This document shows, piece by piece, positions 37,131 through 46,525 of a DNA stretch of 64,000 nucleotides. The notes below the pieces were generated by a model. It was not told the origin of the DNA. It made no database searches and worked only from the letters and a program-made list of their open reading frames with translations. How positions within the stretch are numbered: position 1 is the stretch's first letter; each line of letters opens with the position of its first letter. The DNA lies in the NCBI RefSeq assembly GCF_003865365.1, contig NZ_RQVR01000002.1, positions 62,001-126,000 of the forward strand, in the 5' to 3' direction. Position numbers and translations under genes: made by a program. This DNA comes from Flavobacterium macacae. GTDB taxonomy: Bacteria; Bacteroidota; Bacteroidia; Flavobacteriales; Flavobacteriaceae.

Positions 37131-37134
37131 GGTT

Positions 37135-39042
37135 TTATGCATTTTCAATTTCGAGTTGAACAGCTTCCCATTCTTCCAGAAGATTGTCTAAATCTTTTTT
37201 CTTTTTGTTATACGCCGTAAAAAATGAAGCGTCTTCAATGTGTTTGTCATATTCAGAAGCTAAAAGTTTATCGTCTCTTTGGATATCATTCTCCAATTGC
37301 TTAATTTGGCTTTCCACTTTGCTCAACTTATTTTGAAGCGCTTTTCCTTTCTTTTGTTCTTCATAAGAAAGTGATTTGTTCTCTTTTGGAGCGCTATTTT
37401 TAATCGCATCTTTCTTTTCCACTTCACGCATGTTTTCAAGATTGCGCTGTTCTAAAAAGTAGTTGACGTCTCCCAAATATTCTTTGATCTTTTGGTCTTT
37501 GAATTCATAAACGATATTGGACATTCCCTGAAGAAAATCCCTGTCGTGAGAAACCAAAAGAAGCGTTCCTTCATATTTTTGCAAAGCCGCTTTCAAAACA
37601 TTTTTAGATTTGATATCTAAGTGGTTCGTCGGCTCATCCATTACCAAAACGTTGATTGGCTGTAAAAGCAATTTGCAAAGCGCCAAACGGTTTCTTTCGC
37701 CTCCAGAAAGCACTTTTACTTTCTTTTCAACATCATCGCCCCTGAACAAGAAAGAACCCAACATATCGCGTACTTTTGAGCGATTGGTGTCTGTCGCTGC
37801 GTCTTCCATGGTTCGCAATAACGTAATTTCTCCGTCTAAATATTCGGCTTGATTTTGGGCAAAATACCCCAATTGCACGTTATGGCCCAATTTGATATTT
37901 CCCTCAAATTCAAATTCATTGACAATGGCTTTGATAAACGTAGATTTCCCTTGTCCATTTTGTCCAACGAAAGCAATTTTGCTTCCACGTTCTACTAAAA
38001 GCGAAATGTCTTTCAAAATGGTTTTATCACCGTAGCTTTTGGTCACATTTTCTGCTTCCACAACCACTCTTCCCGGTTCTTTTGAAAGCGGAAACGAAAT
38101 ATTCATCACTGAATTATCGTCTTCGTCAACTTCAATGCGTTCAACTTTGTCCAACTTTTTGATAAGCGACTGTGCCATCGATGCTTTTGAAGCTTTGGCA
38201 CGAAACTTTTCAATCAGTTTTTCTGTTTCTTCAATTTTCTTCGCTTGGTTTTTCTGCGTAGCCAATTGTTTTTCACGAATTTCATGACGCAACAATAGGT
38301 ATTCAGAATAAGGCTTGTTAAAATCGTATGCTTTTCCAAGAGAAATTTCGATCGTTCTATTGGTCACATTGTCCAAAAACATTTTATCGTGCGATACAAT
38401 TACAACTACGCCAGGATAGTTGCGCAAAAAGCTTTCCAACCAAATGATACTTTCGATATCCAAGTGATTCGTAGGCTCATCCAGCAACAAAACGTCGTTC
38501 GCCTGCAATAATAATTTTGCCAATTCGATACGCATCCTCCATCCACCCGAAAAAGTTTCTGTCTGGTTGTTAAAAACATCTCTCTTGAAACCCAATCCAA
38601 GAAGGATTTTCTCGGTATCGCCCACATAATTATACCCTCCTAATAATTCAAAACGGTGTGTGTAATCAGATAAATCTTCAATAATCTGGCTATATTCTTC
38701 ACTTTCATAATCGGTTCTTGTAACCAACTGGTGATTGATTTCTGCCAATTTTTTCTCTACAATTTTAATATCCACAAAAGCTTCATACGCTTCTTCGAGC
38801 ACGGTTCTTCCTTGTTCAAAATCAATATCTTGACGAAGGAAACCCATCCTAACTTCTTTTTCTTGAGAAATAACTCCAGAATCAGGAGCGAAATCTTTAG
38901 CTAATATTTTTAGCATTGTTGATTTTCCAGCTCCATTTTTTCCAACAAGTCCCACTCTGTCGCCAGCTCCTAATCGAAAGGTTACTTCTTCAAAAAGATA
39001 CGTTCCTCCAAAAGAAACTGACAAATTATGTATATTCAGCAT
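37135..39042 (-). CDS. ABC-F family ATPase
   Basis: A 635-residue protein with two fused ABC ATPase domains and no membrane segments. First Walker A GLVGKNGAGKST (about 32-43) and signature FSGGWRMRI; second Walker A AFVGQNGQGKST and signature LSGGERNRLALCKLL; both have DEPTNHLD after Walker B. A charged linker lies between the domains, and a coiled-coil C-terminal extension (about 570-635) is rich in Lys/Glu. ABC-F proteins act on ribosomes as translation factors (EttA, Uup, YdiF) or give antibiotic resistance; the Uup/YdiF-like layout suggests a housekeeping role. Confidence 0.93.
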   Translation of the reverse strand: MLNIHNLSVSFGGTYLFEEVTFRLGAGDRVGLVGKNGAGKSTMLKILAKDFAPDSGVISQEKEVRMGFLRQDIDFEQGRTVLEEAYEAFVDIKIVEKKLAEINHQLVTRTDYESEEYSQIIEDLSDYTHRFELLGGYNYVGDTEKILLGLGFKRDVFNNQTETFSGGWRMRIELAKLLLQANDVLLLDEPTNHLDIESIIWLESFLRNYPGVVVIVSHDKMFLDNVTNRTIEISLGKAYDFNKPYSEYLLLRHEIREKQLATQKNQAKKIEETEKLIEKFRAKASKASMAQSLIKKLDKVERIEVDEDDNSVMNISFPLSKEPGRVVVEAENVTKSYGDKTILKDISLLVERGSKIAFVGQNGQGKSTFIKAIVNEFEFEGNIKLGHNVQLGYFAQNQAEYLDGEITLLRTMEDAATDTNRSKVRDMLGSFLFRGDDVEKKVKVLSGGERNRLALCKLLLQPINVLVMDEPTNHLDIKSKNVLKAALQKYEGTLLLVSHDRDFLQGMSNIVYEFKDQKIKEYLGDVNYFLEQRNLENMREVEKKDAIKNSAPKENKSLSYEEQKKGKALQNKLSKVESQIKQLENDIQRDDKLLASEYDKHIEDASFFTAYNKKKKDLDNLLEEWEAVQLEIENA

Positions 39043-39097
39043 TTAAAATTGATTAAAAGATTGTAAGATTTAAAGATATTAAACCTCAATATTATTG

Positions 39098-39105
39098 TAA
39101 ATTTG
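39098..39105 (+). promoter_or_regulatory. -7 box upstream of the DUF983 gene
   Basis: TAAATTTG matches TAnnTTTG, 35 bases before the ATG at 39141. No -33 element is visible at the usual distance. Confidence 0.5.
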
Positions 39106-39140
39106 TTTACTTAAAAAAAGTAAAAACAAATTTTTTGCAA

Positions 39141-39524
39141 ATGTTAAAAAAAGGATCCAAATTATATAGCATTTTAACAGGAACTTGTCCTAAATGCCAG
39201 AATGAGAGTATGTATTTGTCCAAAAACGCTTATAATCTCTCTCGGATTTTTGAAATGCACGAAAAATGCAGTCATTGTGGCTTGAAATATAAAATTGAAC
39301 CTTCCTTCTTTTTTGGCGCCATGTATGTTAGTTATGGTGTAGGAATTGCTTTTGGCGTAGCCGCATTTGTTATTTCCTATCTTATGTTTAAAACCGATTT
39401 AAAAACAGCCTTTATTGCAATTATTGGAGCCTTGATTGTTTTTATGCCGATAATTATGCGCGTTTCAAGAAATATCTGGATCAATATTTTCGTCCATTAT
39501 GACAAAAACGCTGTCAAAAAATAA
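39141..39524 (+). CDS. DUF983 zinc-ribbon membrane protein
   Basis: Start set at the ATG at 39141 (127 residues); a TTG two codons upstream is unnecessary. The N terminus carries a zinc-ribbon-like set, CPKC (16-19) and CSHC (43-46), followed by two membrane helices (about 59-82 and 90-110), which is the DUF983 layout. The role is unknown. It converges on the FAD oxidoreductase gene with no gap between the stops. Confidence 0.85.
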   Translation: MLKKGSKLYSILTGTCPKCQNESMYLSKNAYNLSRIFEMHEKCSHCGLKYKIEPSFFFGAMYVSYGVGIAFGVAAFVISYLMFKTDLKTAFIAIIGALIVFMPIIMRVSRNIWINIFVHYDKNAVKK

Positions 39525-40574
39525 TTACCACTGCACTTTTTTAAATCTTTTGATATCGATTTCAAAATCAAGAGGTTTTCCGTTTTCAATTTTATCAAAT
39601 AAATTTAAGGCCATTGCGGGAGCAAGCATCACGCCTCTTGTTCCCAAACCGTTTAAAAGATGTACGTTTTGATGCTTTGGATGCGTTCCAATCATGGGCC
39701 TTCTGTCTTTTACCGTTGGCCGAACTCCTGCCAAATGTTCTATAATTTCAAAATCAGAATGCAGGATTTCTTTTAAATTTTCAAGCAGTTCCTGCTTTCC
39801 TTCTTCCGTTGGCAAATTTGTTTTGTCTTTCCAGTTGTAAGTAGCCCCCACTTTATACAGATCATTTCCCAAAGGAAGAATAAAAACGGAAGTTTTTACC
39901 ACCACATCCAAATTCAAATCGGGAGCTTTAATAATCAGCAGTTCGCCTTTTGTTCCGTCTAAAGGAAGATGTCCAAAAAACGGATTTGAAACCATCCCGA
40001 AACCTTCCGCAAAAATAATGTGTCTTGCTTTAATACCTTGGTATTGCACAAACTCGCCATTAGAAATAAAATCATTATAATCAAAAGCGCTTTCTGAAAG
40101 AAGATTTGCTGTCTTTAGATAATCTTGATAAGCATTGAGCAGAGCTTCCGTGTCTACATAACCCGTTTGTAAAACTTCACCAAAATTGTAGGGCGAATCG
40201 ATTCCGTTGTATTTTTTTGAAATCAATTTGGTCGAAAGAAAAGGCGAAAGACCTAATTTATCTGTAGCCTGGAACCAATTATTTTGTTCTTCCACAGAAA
40301 ATAATTTTCTATAAATTGGAATTTTGAAATCAAATTTCGAATTTAATTTCTGCTCTAATTTTCCATAAAAAGCATCCAGCAAAGTAATTTGCTCTTGCGC
40401 TTTCCAAACCTCACTGAATCGCTTTAAAATAACCGGATTGTATAATCCTCCGGCAACGCGTGAAGACTGCTGTGAATTATTATCAAAAACAAAAATGGAT
40501 TTGCCATTTTGTAAAGCTGTTTCTGCAAAAGCAATTCCGGCCAAACCGCATCCGACAATTAAATAATCTACCAT
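39525..40574 (-). CDS. FAD-dependent oxidoreductase, DAO family
   Basis: A 349-residue flavoenzyme with the N-terminal dinucleotide-binding motif GCGLAG (8-13), an acidic strand end VFDNNSQ, the RVAGGLYNPVIL segment near 40-51, and the C-terminal LNGLGTRGVMLAP motif typical of DAO proteins (D-amino acid oxidase/glycine oxidase family). The GG-YNP opening resembles the oxidase half of MnmC-like and NAD(P)/FAD bacteroidotal enzymes, but the methyltransferase half is absent. The substrate is not assigned. Confidence 0.85.
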   Translation of the reverse strand: MVDYLIVGCGLAGIAFAETALQNGKSIFVFDNNSQQSSRVAGGLYNPVILKRFSEVWKAQEQITLLDAFYGKLEQKLNSKFDFKIPIYRKLFSVEEQNNWFQATDKLGLSPFLSTKLISKKYNGIDSPYNFGEVLQTGYVDTEALLNAYQDYLKTANLLSESAFDYNDFISNGEFVQYQGIKARHIIFAEGFGMVSNPFFGHLPLDGTKGELLIIKAPDLNLDVVVKTSVFILPLGNDLYKVGATYNWKDKTNLPTEEGKQELLENLKEILHSDFEIIEHLAGVRPTVKDRRPMIGTHPKHQNVHLLNGLGTRGVMLAPAMALNLFDKIENGKPLDFEIDIKRFKKVQW

Positions 40575-40590
40575 AGTGCAAAAATAAAAA

Positions 40591-40616
40591 AACTCTTGCC
40601 AATTAAGGCAAGAGTT
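40591..40616 (-). terminator. Terminator of the gldKLMN operon
   Basis: A perfect 10-bp stem (40591-40600 with 40607-40616) and a 6-base loop, 24 bases after the gldN stop on the minus strand, followed on that strand by TTTTTATTTT. The reverse direction lacks a T run. Confidence 0.9.
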
Positions 40617-40640
40617 GATTTGTATTGGAGAAATTTTTTA

Positions 40641-41528
40641 TTAATAATTCCACATATCTTGTTCGAAGTTGCGGATTTTATCTTTAACTCTTTCAGATTC
40701 TAATAACTGCATTTGCGCGTTATCTTTCAAATAGTCTTCAATTTTTCTGTCTCCCATAACATTTTCTTCTTGATAAATTGTACCGCTAAAGCGACGTGCA
40801 TTTAACAAGTGATCAAACGTTACAGCCATTGCAGAGTTTCTGTCATTGAATGCTAAAGCACTATGAAGAACTTCTCTTGCAGATGGGAAATAAACCCAAA
40901 ATAATTCAATTGGATCTTCTTCTTCACTTCCTTTTGTATAAACATCTGGAACAACAGGACAAAGACCTAGCAAACGATATTTCAATTCACCTTGACGTTT
41001 GTCAAAATACCAATATCCTTTAATTTTGTATCCCATAACATCAATAGGTTCGATGTCTGTTCTTACAATGTACTCTTCGCCAATTTTTTCACCTGCATTA
41101 TACTGCTCTCTACCTGCATCAGAAGTATCAATCTTAGACAACGAAGATTCAATATCTTTCAACGTCTTTTTTGTAGTAAAATAACTGTCGTCATAAACTT
41201 CACTAATTTTACCAGACTTCATGTTTTCGATTAAAACAGCATAGAGTGATTTTCTATCTGGACCTAAATTCCCTTCAACTGGAAAATACATTGGGAAATT
41301 GATTCTTTCATCAAGATCAACAAATTCCCACACCGTTTTTCCTAAAAGGATATCACGATCGTGAACGTATCCATAAGGCAACGGTTTGTCATTGTCAGCG
41401 TTTAATTGTGCTTCTGTTTTCTTCCCGATTTCTTCAGGAGTCTTCGCATTTAAAAGATTAGATTGTGCAAAAGTTACACTAGAAACTAAGCTTAATGTTA
41501 CTATTAATGAAAAATTTCTCCAATTCAT
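40641..41528 (-). CDS. gldN: Gliding motility/type IX secretion protein GldN
   Basis: A 295-residue exported protein with a signal peptide ending in VTFAQSN. The sequence is that of GldN (PorN): NLLNAKTPEEIGKKT, DRDILLGKTVWEFVDLDERINFPMYFP, YRLLGLCPVVPDVY and a C-terminal DYLKDNAQMQLLESERVKDKIRNFEQDMWNY region. GldN and GldK form the periplasmic ring under the outer membrane in T9SS. Last gene of gldK-gldL-gldM-gldN, 49 bases after gldM. Confidence 0.97.
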   Translation of the reverse strand: MNWRNFSLIVTLSLVSSVTFAQSNLLNAKTPEEIGKKTEAQLNADNDKPLPYGYVHDRDILLGKTVWEFVDLDERINFPMYFPVEGNLGPDRKSLYAVLIENMKSGKISEVYDDSYFTTKKTLKDIESSLSKIDTSDAGREQYNAGEKIGEEYIVRTDIEPIDVMGYKIKGYWYFDKRQGELKYRLLGLCPVVPDVYTKGSEEEDPIELFWVYFPSAREVLHSALAFNDRNSAMAVTFDHLLNARRFSGTIYQEENVMGDRKIEDYLKDNAQMQLLESERVKDKIRNFEQDMWNY

Positions 41529-41577
41529 TTTTTTGTAATTTATTAGTTTGTTAAGTTAAAACTCAAACTTTAAATAA

Positions 41578-43086
41578 TTATTGTATTTCGTAAGCAACTG
41601 GAGCTGTTTTAGGCAACATAATTGGGCTACCTACAAGCTTCGTTTTGATCTCAGAAAAGATAACAACGTCACCTCTTGTTGCTTTTTGAACAGCTGCTTT
41701 AGCACGTCCATCTAATTTGTTACCAGATACCACAATTGTTGGCTGTCCTGGAACTTTGATATTAAATCCAACTACATCAAGATTAACATCAAAATCAAAA
41801 TCTTCAAGAATAGCATTAACTGTTTGTACTTCTAAGTTCGATTTAGGTCCTTTGATAGTACCTGTTTCTCTTCCTCTTAAAGCACCTGTTGGTCCTGGGA
41901 TATTTTTAATTCTAAATACTTTTTTGTCGTTCGCCGTCTTTCCATCCGACATTTTAGCCGAAACATTGATAACAACTTCACGACCAGCACCTGGATTCAT
42001 CATGTATTTACCACCAGCACCTCCAGATAATCCTGGAGCATTTGCCTTAACATCACTAGTAGGCACACCTGCGAATGAAATTGTCATTGGATTTGCTACA
42101 CCACGGTAAACAACGTTCATTTTATCAGCAGAAATGGTAGCTGAATTTGGACGAGGCACTACAACGTAAGTTCCATTAAAAGGAAGTGGCACTTCTTTAC
42201 CATCTTCCATAAAAGTAAATTGACCAGCAATCTTTTGCTCTCCAACATTACCAGCAGTCATATTAATCACCGCTTGTCCGTTTTCAATACTTCCAGGCCC
42301 TTTAAAACCAGTTGGTTTTGTGTTTGCATCATAGCGACCAAGAACAACTTTACCTGTAACTTTTTCACCTTGGAAATATGCATTTTTATCTAAAACTACA
42401 ATAGCTTCATAATTCTTCATAGAAACCTGAGAAGCTAAATTCCCTTGTAGCATGTTACCTAAAACTTCCGATTCTGTAGTTTTAACATCTGCCTGTAATT
42501 GAGTTAATTTCGTAAGAGAAGCAACTAAAGGAAATCCTTTATAGTGATAATCTAACCAGTCAATTGAAACTCCATCTCTATTTTTTACAGGTGCTGTAGC
42601 AAATTTAGATTTTACTGAAGTAGCAACATTAGGAACCAAAGTCGCAACTCCATCTCTAAAAGCAGCAATTTTAGCTAAAAACACTTCTCCTTCTTTAGAA
42701 ACTTTATCTCCTACAAAGAATTTACCGTCAAGAAAATCCCCTTTATCCATTACTTCATAATCCTTTGGGTTGTCAACAGTTTTTAACATCTGTTGTTTCA
42801 ATCCTTCTAAGTAAGAATTAAGATCATCAGCTAATACTTTTACTTTATCAGCATTCGCTTTTAAAGGACCATATTGCTTATCATTTTCTTTTACTTTTTC
42901 AGCAAGACCATCCATAAAAGCCTTGTTTCTTGTAGTTGCATCAGTATTTGAAGCCTCTAACTTTTCATTCATCAATCCAAAAGCAGATAAAACTTCTTTG
43001 GACATATTTAATGCTAACATCGCAATGAAAACCAGATACATCAGGTTAATCATCTTCTGTCTAGGGGTTAATTTTCCTCCTGCCAT
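41578..43086 (-). CDS. gldM: Gliding motility/type IX secretion protein GldM
   Basis: A 502-residue protein, close to the known length of about 513. One N-terminal membrane helix (about 16-34, in NLMYLVFIAMLALNMSKEVLS) is followed by a long periplasmic shaft with four beta-rich domains. In T9SS the GldM dimer crosses the periplasm and transmits rotation from the GldL motor to the GldK/GldN ring. Gene order and spacing (56 bases after gldL) fit an operon. Confidence 0.97.
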   Translation of the reverse strand: MAGGKLTPRQKMINLMYLVFIAMLALNMSKEVLSAFGLMNEKLEASNTDATTRNKAFMDGLAEKVKENDKQYGPLKANADKVKVLADDLNSYLEGLKQQMLKTVDNPKDYEVMDKGDFLDGKFFVGDKVSKEGEVFLAKIAAFRDGVATLVPNVATSVKSKFATAPVKNRDGVSIDWLDYHYKGFPLVASLTKLTQLQADVKTTESEVLGNMLQGNLASQVSMKNYEAIVVLDKNAYFQGEKVTGKVVLGRYDANTKPTGFKGPGSIENGQAVINMTAGNVGEQKIAGQFTFMEDGKEVPLPFNGTYVVVPRPNSATISADKMNVVYRGVANPMTISFAGVPTSDVKANAPGLSGGAGGKYMMNPGAGREVVINVSAKMSDGKTANDKKVFRIKNIPGPTGALRGRETGTIKGPKSNLEVQTVNAILEDFDFDVNLDVVGFNIKVPGQPTIVVSGNKLDGRAKAAVQKATRGDVVIFSEIKTKLVGSPIMLPKTAPVAYEIQ

Positions 43087-43142
43087 TTTTTCTAATTAGT
43101 TTAGTTTTATTTTATTAAAATGAAAATATAGTTTTAAACTAA

Positions 43143-43790
43143 TTATCCTTTGTTACTCATTGCAGAAAGCATACCACCATAAACATTGTTCAATGAAGCA
43201 ATGTTTGCAGTCATAGATTGCATTTGTTCTTTTAATTTAGTTGCGTTATCAGCAATTTCTTTGTTAGCCTCAGCATTTCTAGAAGCACTTTCTAGTTGTA
43301 CTTTGTAAAGGCTGTTCAACGTTTCAAGTGAAGTTGCAGCACTTGTCATTTCGTCAGCATATTTTCTTTGAGAAGCAATAGCATCCACAGTTGGCGCCAT
43401 GTTTTTTGCAGCTCCTTCGAAGTTTTTGATAGAATTCCCTAAGCTAGCCATTAATTCACCATCAATTTTAGCATCTTTCAACAAGTTGTCTAATTTTTGA
43501 GATAATAAACCTTGAGCTTCTGTTGGGTTTTCTTTTTTAATTTCTTTCTTTTTAGCTTCTCCACCCGCTAATTCTGGATAAACCAATGTCCAATCGATTT
43601 CATTGTCAACTGGTTCAAATGCAGATAAAGCGAAAATTAACGCCTCAACAACAAGACCAATTGTAAGCATCAAGTTTCCTGTAAGCGGACCAATCTCAAT
43701 GTGTGTAATTTTGAATAATGCTCCAAGGATTACAACTGCTGCTCCCATACCGTAAGCGAAATTCATTGCTTTTTTGCTTAAAATTGCCAT
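43143..43790 (-). CDS. gldL: Gliding motility/type IX secretion protein GldL
   Basis: A 215-residue inner-membrane motor protein with two helices (about 10-31 and 35-58). The charged membrane residues known from Flavobacterium johnsoniae are present at the same numbers: Lys27 (ALFKITH) and Glu49 (LVVEA), which take part in proton-driven rotation. The rest is a cytoplasmic coiled-coil tail. It works with GldM as the T9SS energising unit and lies 67 bases downstream of gldK. Confidence 0.97.
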   Translation of the reverse strand: MAILSKKAMNFAYGMGAAVVILGALFKITHIEIGPLTGNLMLTIGLVVEALIFALSAFEPVDNEIDWTLVYPELAGGEAKKKEIKKENPTEAQGLLSQKLDNLLKDAKIDGELMASLGNSIKNFEGAAKNMAPTVDAIASQRKYADEMTSAATSLETLNSLYKVQLESASRNAEANKEIADNATKLKEQMQSMTANIASLNNVYGGMLSAMSNKG

Positions 43791-43857
43791 AATAAAAAAT
43801 AGTTTTTAGTTAGTTAAGTAAATAGTAATATAAATAAATATAAAGTTGGTTAAATTT

Positions 43858-45225
43858 TTATCGAGGTGCGTTACCTGTATTTTGTGTTCCCATGTAATCT
43901 TGAACAGTTCTGAAACCGATAAAGCTTCTTGCAGAATCTGCGTATTCAAAATCTCTTGTACTTACTTGCAAGAAATAAGCAACATCTTTCCAAGAACCAC
44001 CGCGAATCACTTTTCTTTGATTTTTAGCATCTGGCACATTTGGGTTCATTGTTGAAACAAATTCATAAGAACCTGCATCATAAGAAGAGTTTGTCCACTC
44101 TGCTACGTTTCCTGACATATTATATAAGTTATAATCGTTTGGATCGTATGATTTCGCTTCCACTGTATATAAAGCTCCATCTGCTGCGTAATCTCCTCTG
44201 TTTGGTTTAAAGTTCGCCAAGAAACATCCTCTGTCGTTTTTAGCATAAGGACCACCCCATGGGAAAGTTCCTGATTCTAAACCACCTCTTGCAGCATACT
44301 CCCATTCTGCTTCTGTTGGAAGACGGAAAGAGTTAATCTGGTTTCTGCCTTTTTTCTTTTTCAAGTAAGCATTCTTATAAAGCGTTCTCCAAGCACAAAA
44401 AGCTTTTGCTTGTTTCCAAGTCACACCTACAACAGGATATTCATCATAAGCCTGGTGCCATAAATAATCATTATGCATTGGCTCATTGTAAGAGTAAGCA
44501 AAATCTTTAATCCAAACTGTCGTATCAGGATAGATGGCAATAGGCTCCGTTTTTTTGTAAAAATCCTTTCTGCCTTTTGTTTTTACAGCTTCATGTAAAT
44601 TAGCTTCAGAATATCTGAATTTTAATTTAGAAACATCAATAGTTCTCAAACCATTATAAGATTCTGCAGCCGGCAAATACATTGAATCCATCACCTCAAC
44701 ATAATACTCATCAGGATACTTTTGTGGATCTGTAATCAATTTGATTTTATTATTCAATTTTCTTCCAGCATACGGATCATCACCACTTCCTAAGCTATAG
44801 TAATTCTCATACATATATTTGTCATAAGGAGACATTGTTGCCGGATCAGTATCATCAAATGCAAAATCACCAATTCCACCACTTCCAGCAGTCTGGCCCA
44901 TTTCTTCAGCCATGATAGCCAAACGCATCCTAACAGTTGAATCTTTCACCCATTTCACGAATTTCTTGTACTCGCTATTTGTAATTTCAGTTTCATCCAT
45001 ATAAAAGGAACGAACAGTAACTGTTTTTGTTGGAGCATCTTGTACGTTAGCTAAATCGTCATCCGATTTACCCATAATAAAAGCGCCACCTGGAACCAAA
45101 GTCATACCATACGGTTTCTCCGGATGCCATTTTCGGCCTTTAACACCTACTAGTTCCCCTTTATCGCTCGAACCACAGCTTGACAATATTGATGCTAATG
45201 CTGCAAATGCAATGAACTTCTTCAT
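43858..45225 (-). CDS. gldK: Gliding motility/type IX secretion lipoprotein GldK
   Basis: A 455-residue lipoprotein (signal ending LSSCGS, Cys17) with a formylglycine-generating-enzyme (sulfatase-modifying) fold: GMTLVPGGAFIMGKSDDD at about 40-57, YDEYPVVGVTWKQAKAFCAWRT, FRLPTEAEWEYAARGG, and the C-terminal NMSGNVAEWTNSS and RKVIRGGSW. GldK keeps the fold as a structural ring component with GldN on the periplasmic face of the outer membrane. First gene of gldKLMN; a 145-base gap separates it from the arginase-family gene. Confidence 0.96.
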   Translation of the reverse strand: MKKFIAFAALASILSSCGSSDKGELVGVKGRKWHPEKPYGMTLVPGGAFIMGKSDDDLANVQDAPTKTVTVRSFYMDETEITNSEYKKFVKWVKDSTVRMRLAIMAEEMGQTAGSGGIGDFAFDDTDPATMSPYDKYMYENYYSLGSGDDPYAGRKLNNKIKLITDPQKYPDEYYVEVMDSMYLPAAESYNGLRTIDVSKLKFRYSEANLHEAVKTKGRKDFYKKTEPIAIYPDTTVWIKDFAYSYNEPMHNDYLWHQAYDEYPVVGVTWKQAKAFCAWRTLYKNAYLKKKKGRNQINSFRLPTEAEWEYAARGGLESGTFPWGGPYAKNDRGCFLANFKPNRGDYAADGALYTVEAKSYDPNDYNLYNMSGNVAEWTNSSYDAGSYEFVSTMNPNVPDAKNQRKVIRGGSWKDVAYFLQVSTRDFEYADSARSFIGFRTVQDYMGTQNTGNAPR

Positions 45226-45370
45226 ATAAATTTGGGTTATGATATATTCGTATTTTTTAAGGGCGTAAACCTATTTATTATTTTTCTAAAAAACAATTTT
45301 TTTACTAATTTTTCTTAAACAAACTGTAACATTCTATTAAGACTATGTTAAAAAATAATAGGTACGCATA

Positions 45371-46522
45371 TTAAATTATGTTTTTTCTCTGTGCTTTCCA
45401 CCATCTCTCAGGGATTTCGCTTGAACAAGCTCCCAAATAATCATCGTGTGTACATGGTAATAACGTATTTCTTTTTAGTTTATTATTAACATTTGAAATA
45501 AACGGTATTTCAATCCACCAACGATCTGTTTTGTTGCTTTTGAAGAATACCAATTCTTCATCCTCCAGCGGAACAATATATTTCAAATAGCTTTCCCTGC
45601 TTCCAAATGGATATTCATCGGAACGATAATGAAACCCTTCGATAAAATACCAAATAATCTGGGCAATCAAAACAGCTTCTTGCTTTGAATTATTATGATT
45701 AAAAATCCCAAATATTGAAACTTTATCGCTTATTCCGGCATATCTTGATAAAGAACATATCTCTTTACCGTTAAATCCGTTGGGCGTAAATGTAATAAAA
45801 TTACCCGAATCACAAGATTTTACTGATGTTAAATCTACACTTACAATGTCAGCATCCCTAAAAACAGGCTCTGCGATCGATATATTGTTCGATACTTCAC
45901 CCAGTCGATAAGCATCAAAAAATAATTTTTCTACCAAATCAATCTCTTCTTGCGAATTATAATAGGTCTGGTAGCCCAAATTACTATAATTAAAAAGATT
46001 GTTAGGCTCTTCAACGATCATTTTGGTTAGATATGAATTTGAAGAAAGTGGCTTGCTTGCGTCTCCAAAATCAAACCTATTATCAATCGAAACCAAATTC
46101 ACCATCTGTTCCAATTCATCATACGCGCGATACAGCGGATACGTCAGATCTTGAGAACCGCCAATGACAATCGGAATAATTTTCATCTTCAAAAGAGAAG
46201 CCACCACTTTGCGCAAAGCAAAATACGTATCCTCAATGTCGTTTCCTGCCAAGATATTCCCTAAATCAGCGATAGACGCTTCCCAGTTGCCCGGAAACAA
46301 GCTGTACAGTTCCTTTCGGATATGGCTCAGCTTCGTGTTTTCAATTTCAAGGTGCGCGCCGCGATTTTCCTTCACGCCAATAATAGCGAGCTTGATCTTA
46401 TTTAAGTCAGGAAAATCTTTGTCCGTATGCAAAACAACCTTGCTTCCCAAATTTTGAGAAGTAAGGCTGTTTATAAATTGTAAGGTTTCATCATCTAAGG
46501 GCGATAGAAAATCAAACTCCAT
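45371..46522 (-). CDS. Arginase/formimidoylglutamase-family protein with degenerate metal site
   Basis: A 383-residue ureohydrolase-fold protein. The three metal-binding motifs are altered: GGDHS is GGSQD (121-125), DAHxD is DNRFD (147-151) within SIDNRFDF, and SxDxDxxDP is SVDLTSVKSCD (228-238). Several metal-ligating His/Asp positions are therefore lost, and a Mn-dependent hydrolase activity is doubtful; it may be a pseudoenzyme. It is annotated in relatives as formimidoylglutamase. It sits between topA (3 bases downstream of it) and gldK on the same strand, so a role beside gliding/T9SS genes is possible but unproven. Confidence 0.8.
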   Translation of the reverse strand: MEFDFLSPLDDETLQFINSLTSQNLGSKVVLHTDKDFPDLNKIKLAIIGVKENRGAHLEIENTKLSHIRKELYSLFPGNWEASIADLGNILAGNDIEDTYFALRKVVASLLKMKIIPIVIGGSQDLTYPLYRAYDELEQMVNLVSIDNRFDFGDASKPLSSNSYLTKMIVEEPNNLFNYSNLGYQTYYNSQEEIDLVEKLFFDAYRLGEVSNNISIAEPVFRDADIVSVDLTSVKSCDSGNFITFTPNGFNGKEICSLSRYAGISDKVSIFGIFNHNNSKQEAVLIAQIIWYFIEGFHYRSDEYPFGSRESYLKYIVPLEDEELVFFKSNKTDRWWIEIPFISNVNNKLKRNTLLPCTHDDYLGACSSEIPERWWKAQRKNII

Positions 46523-46525
46523 ATG

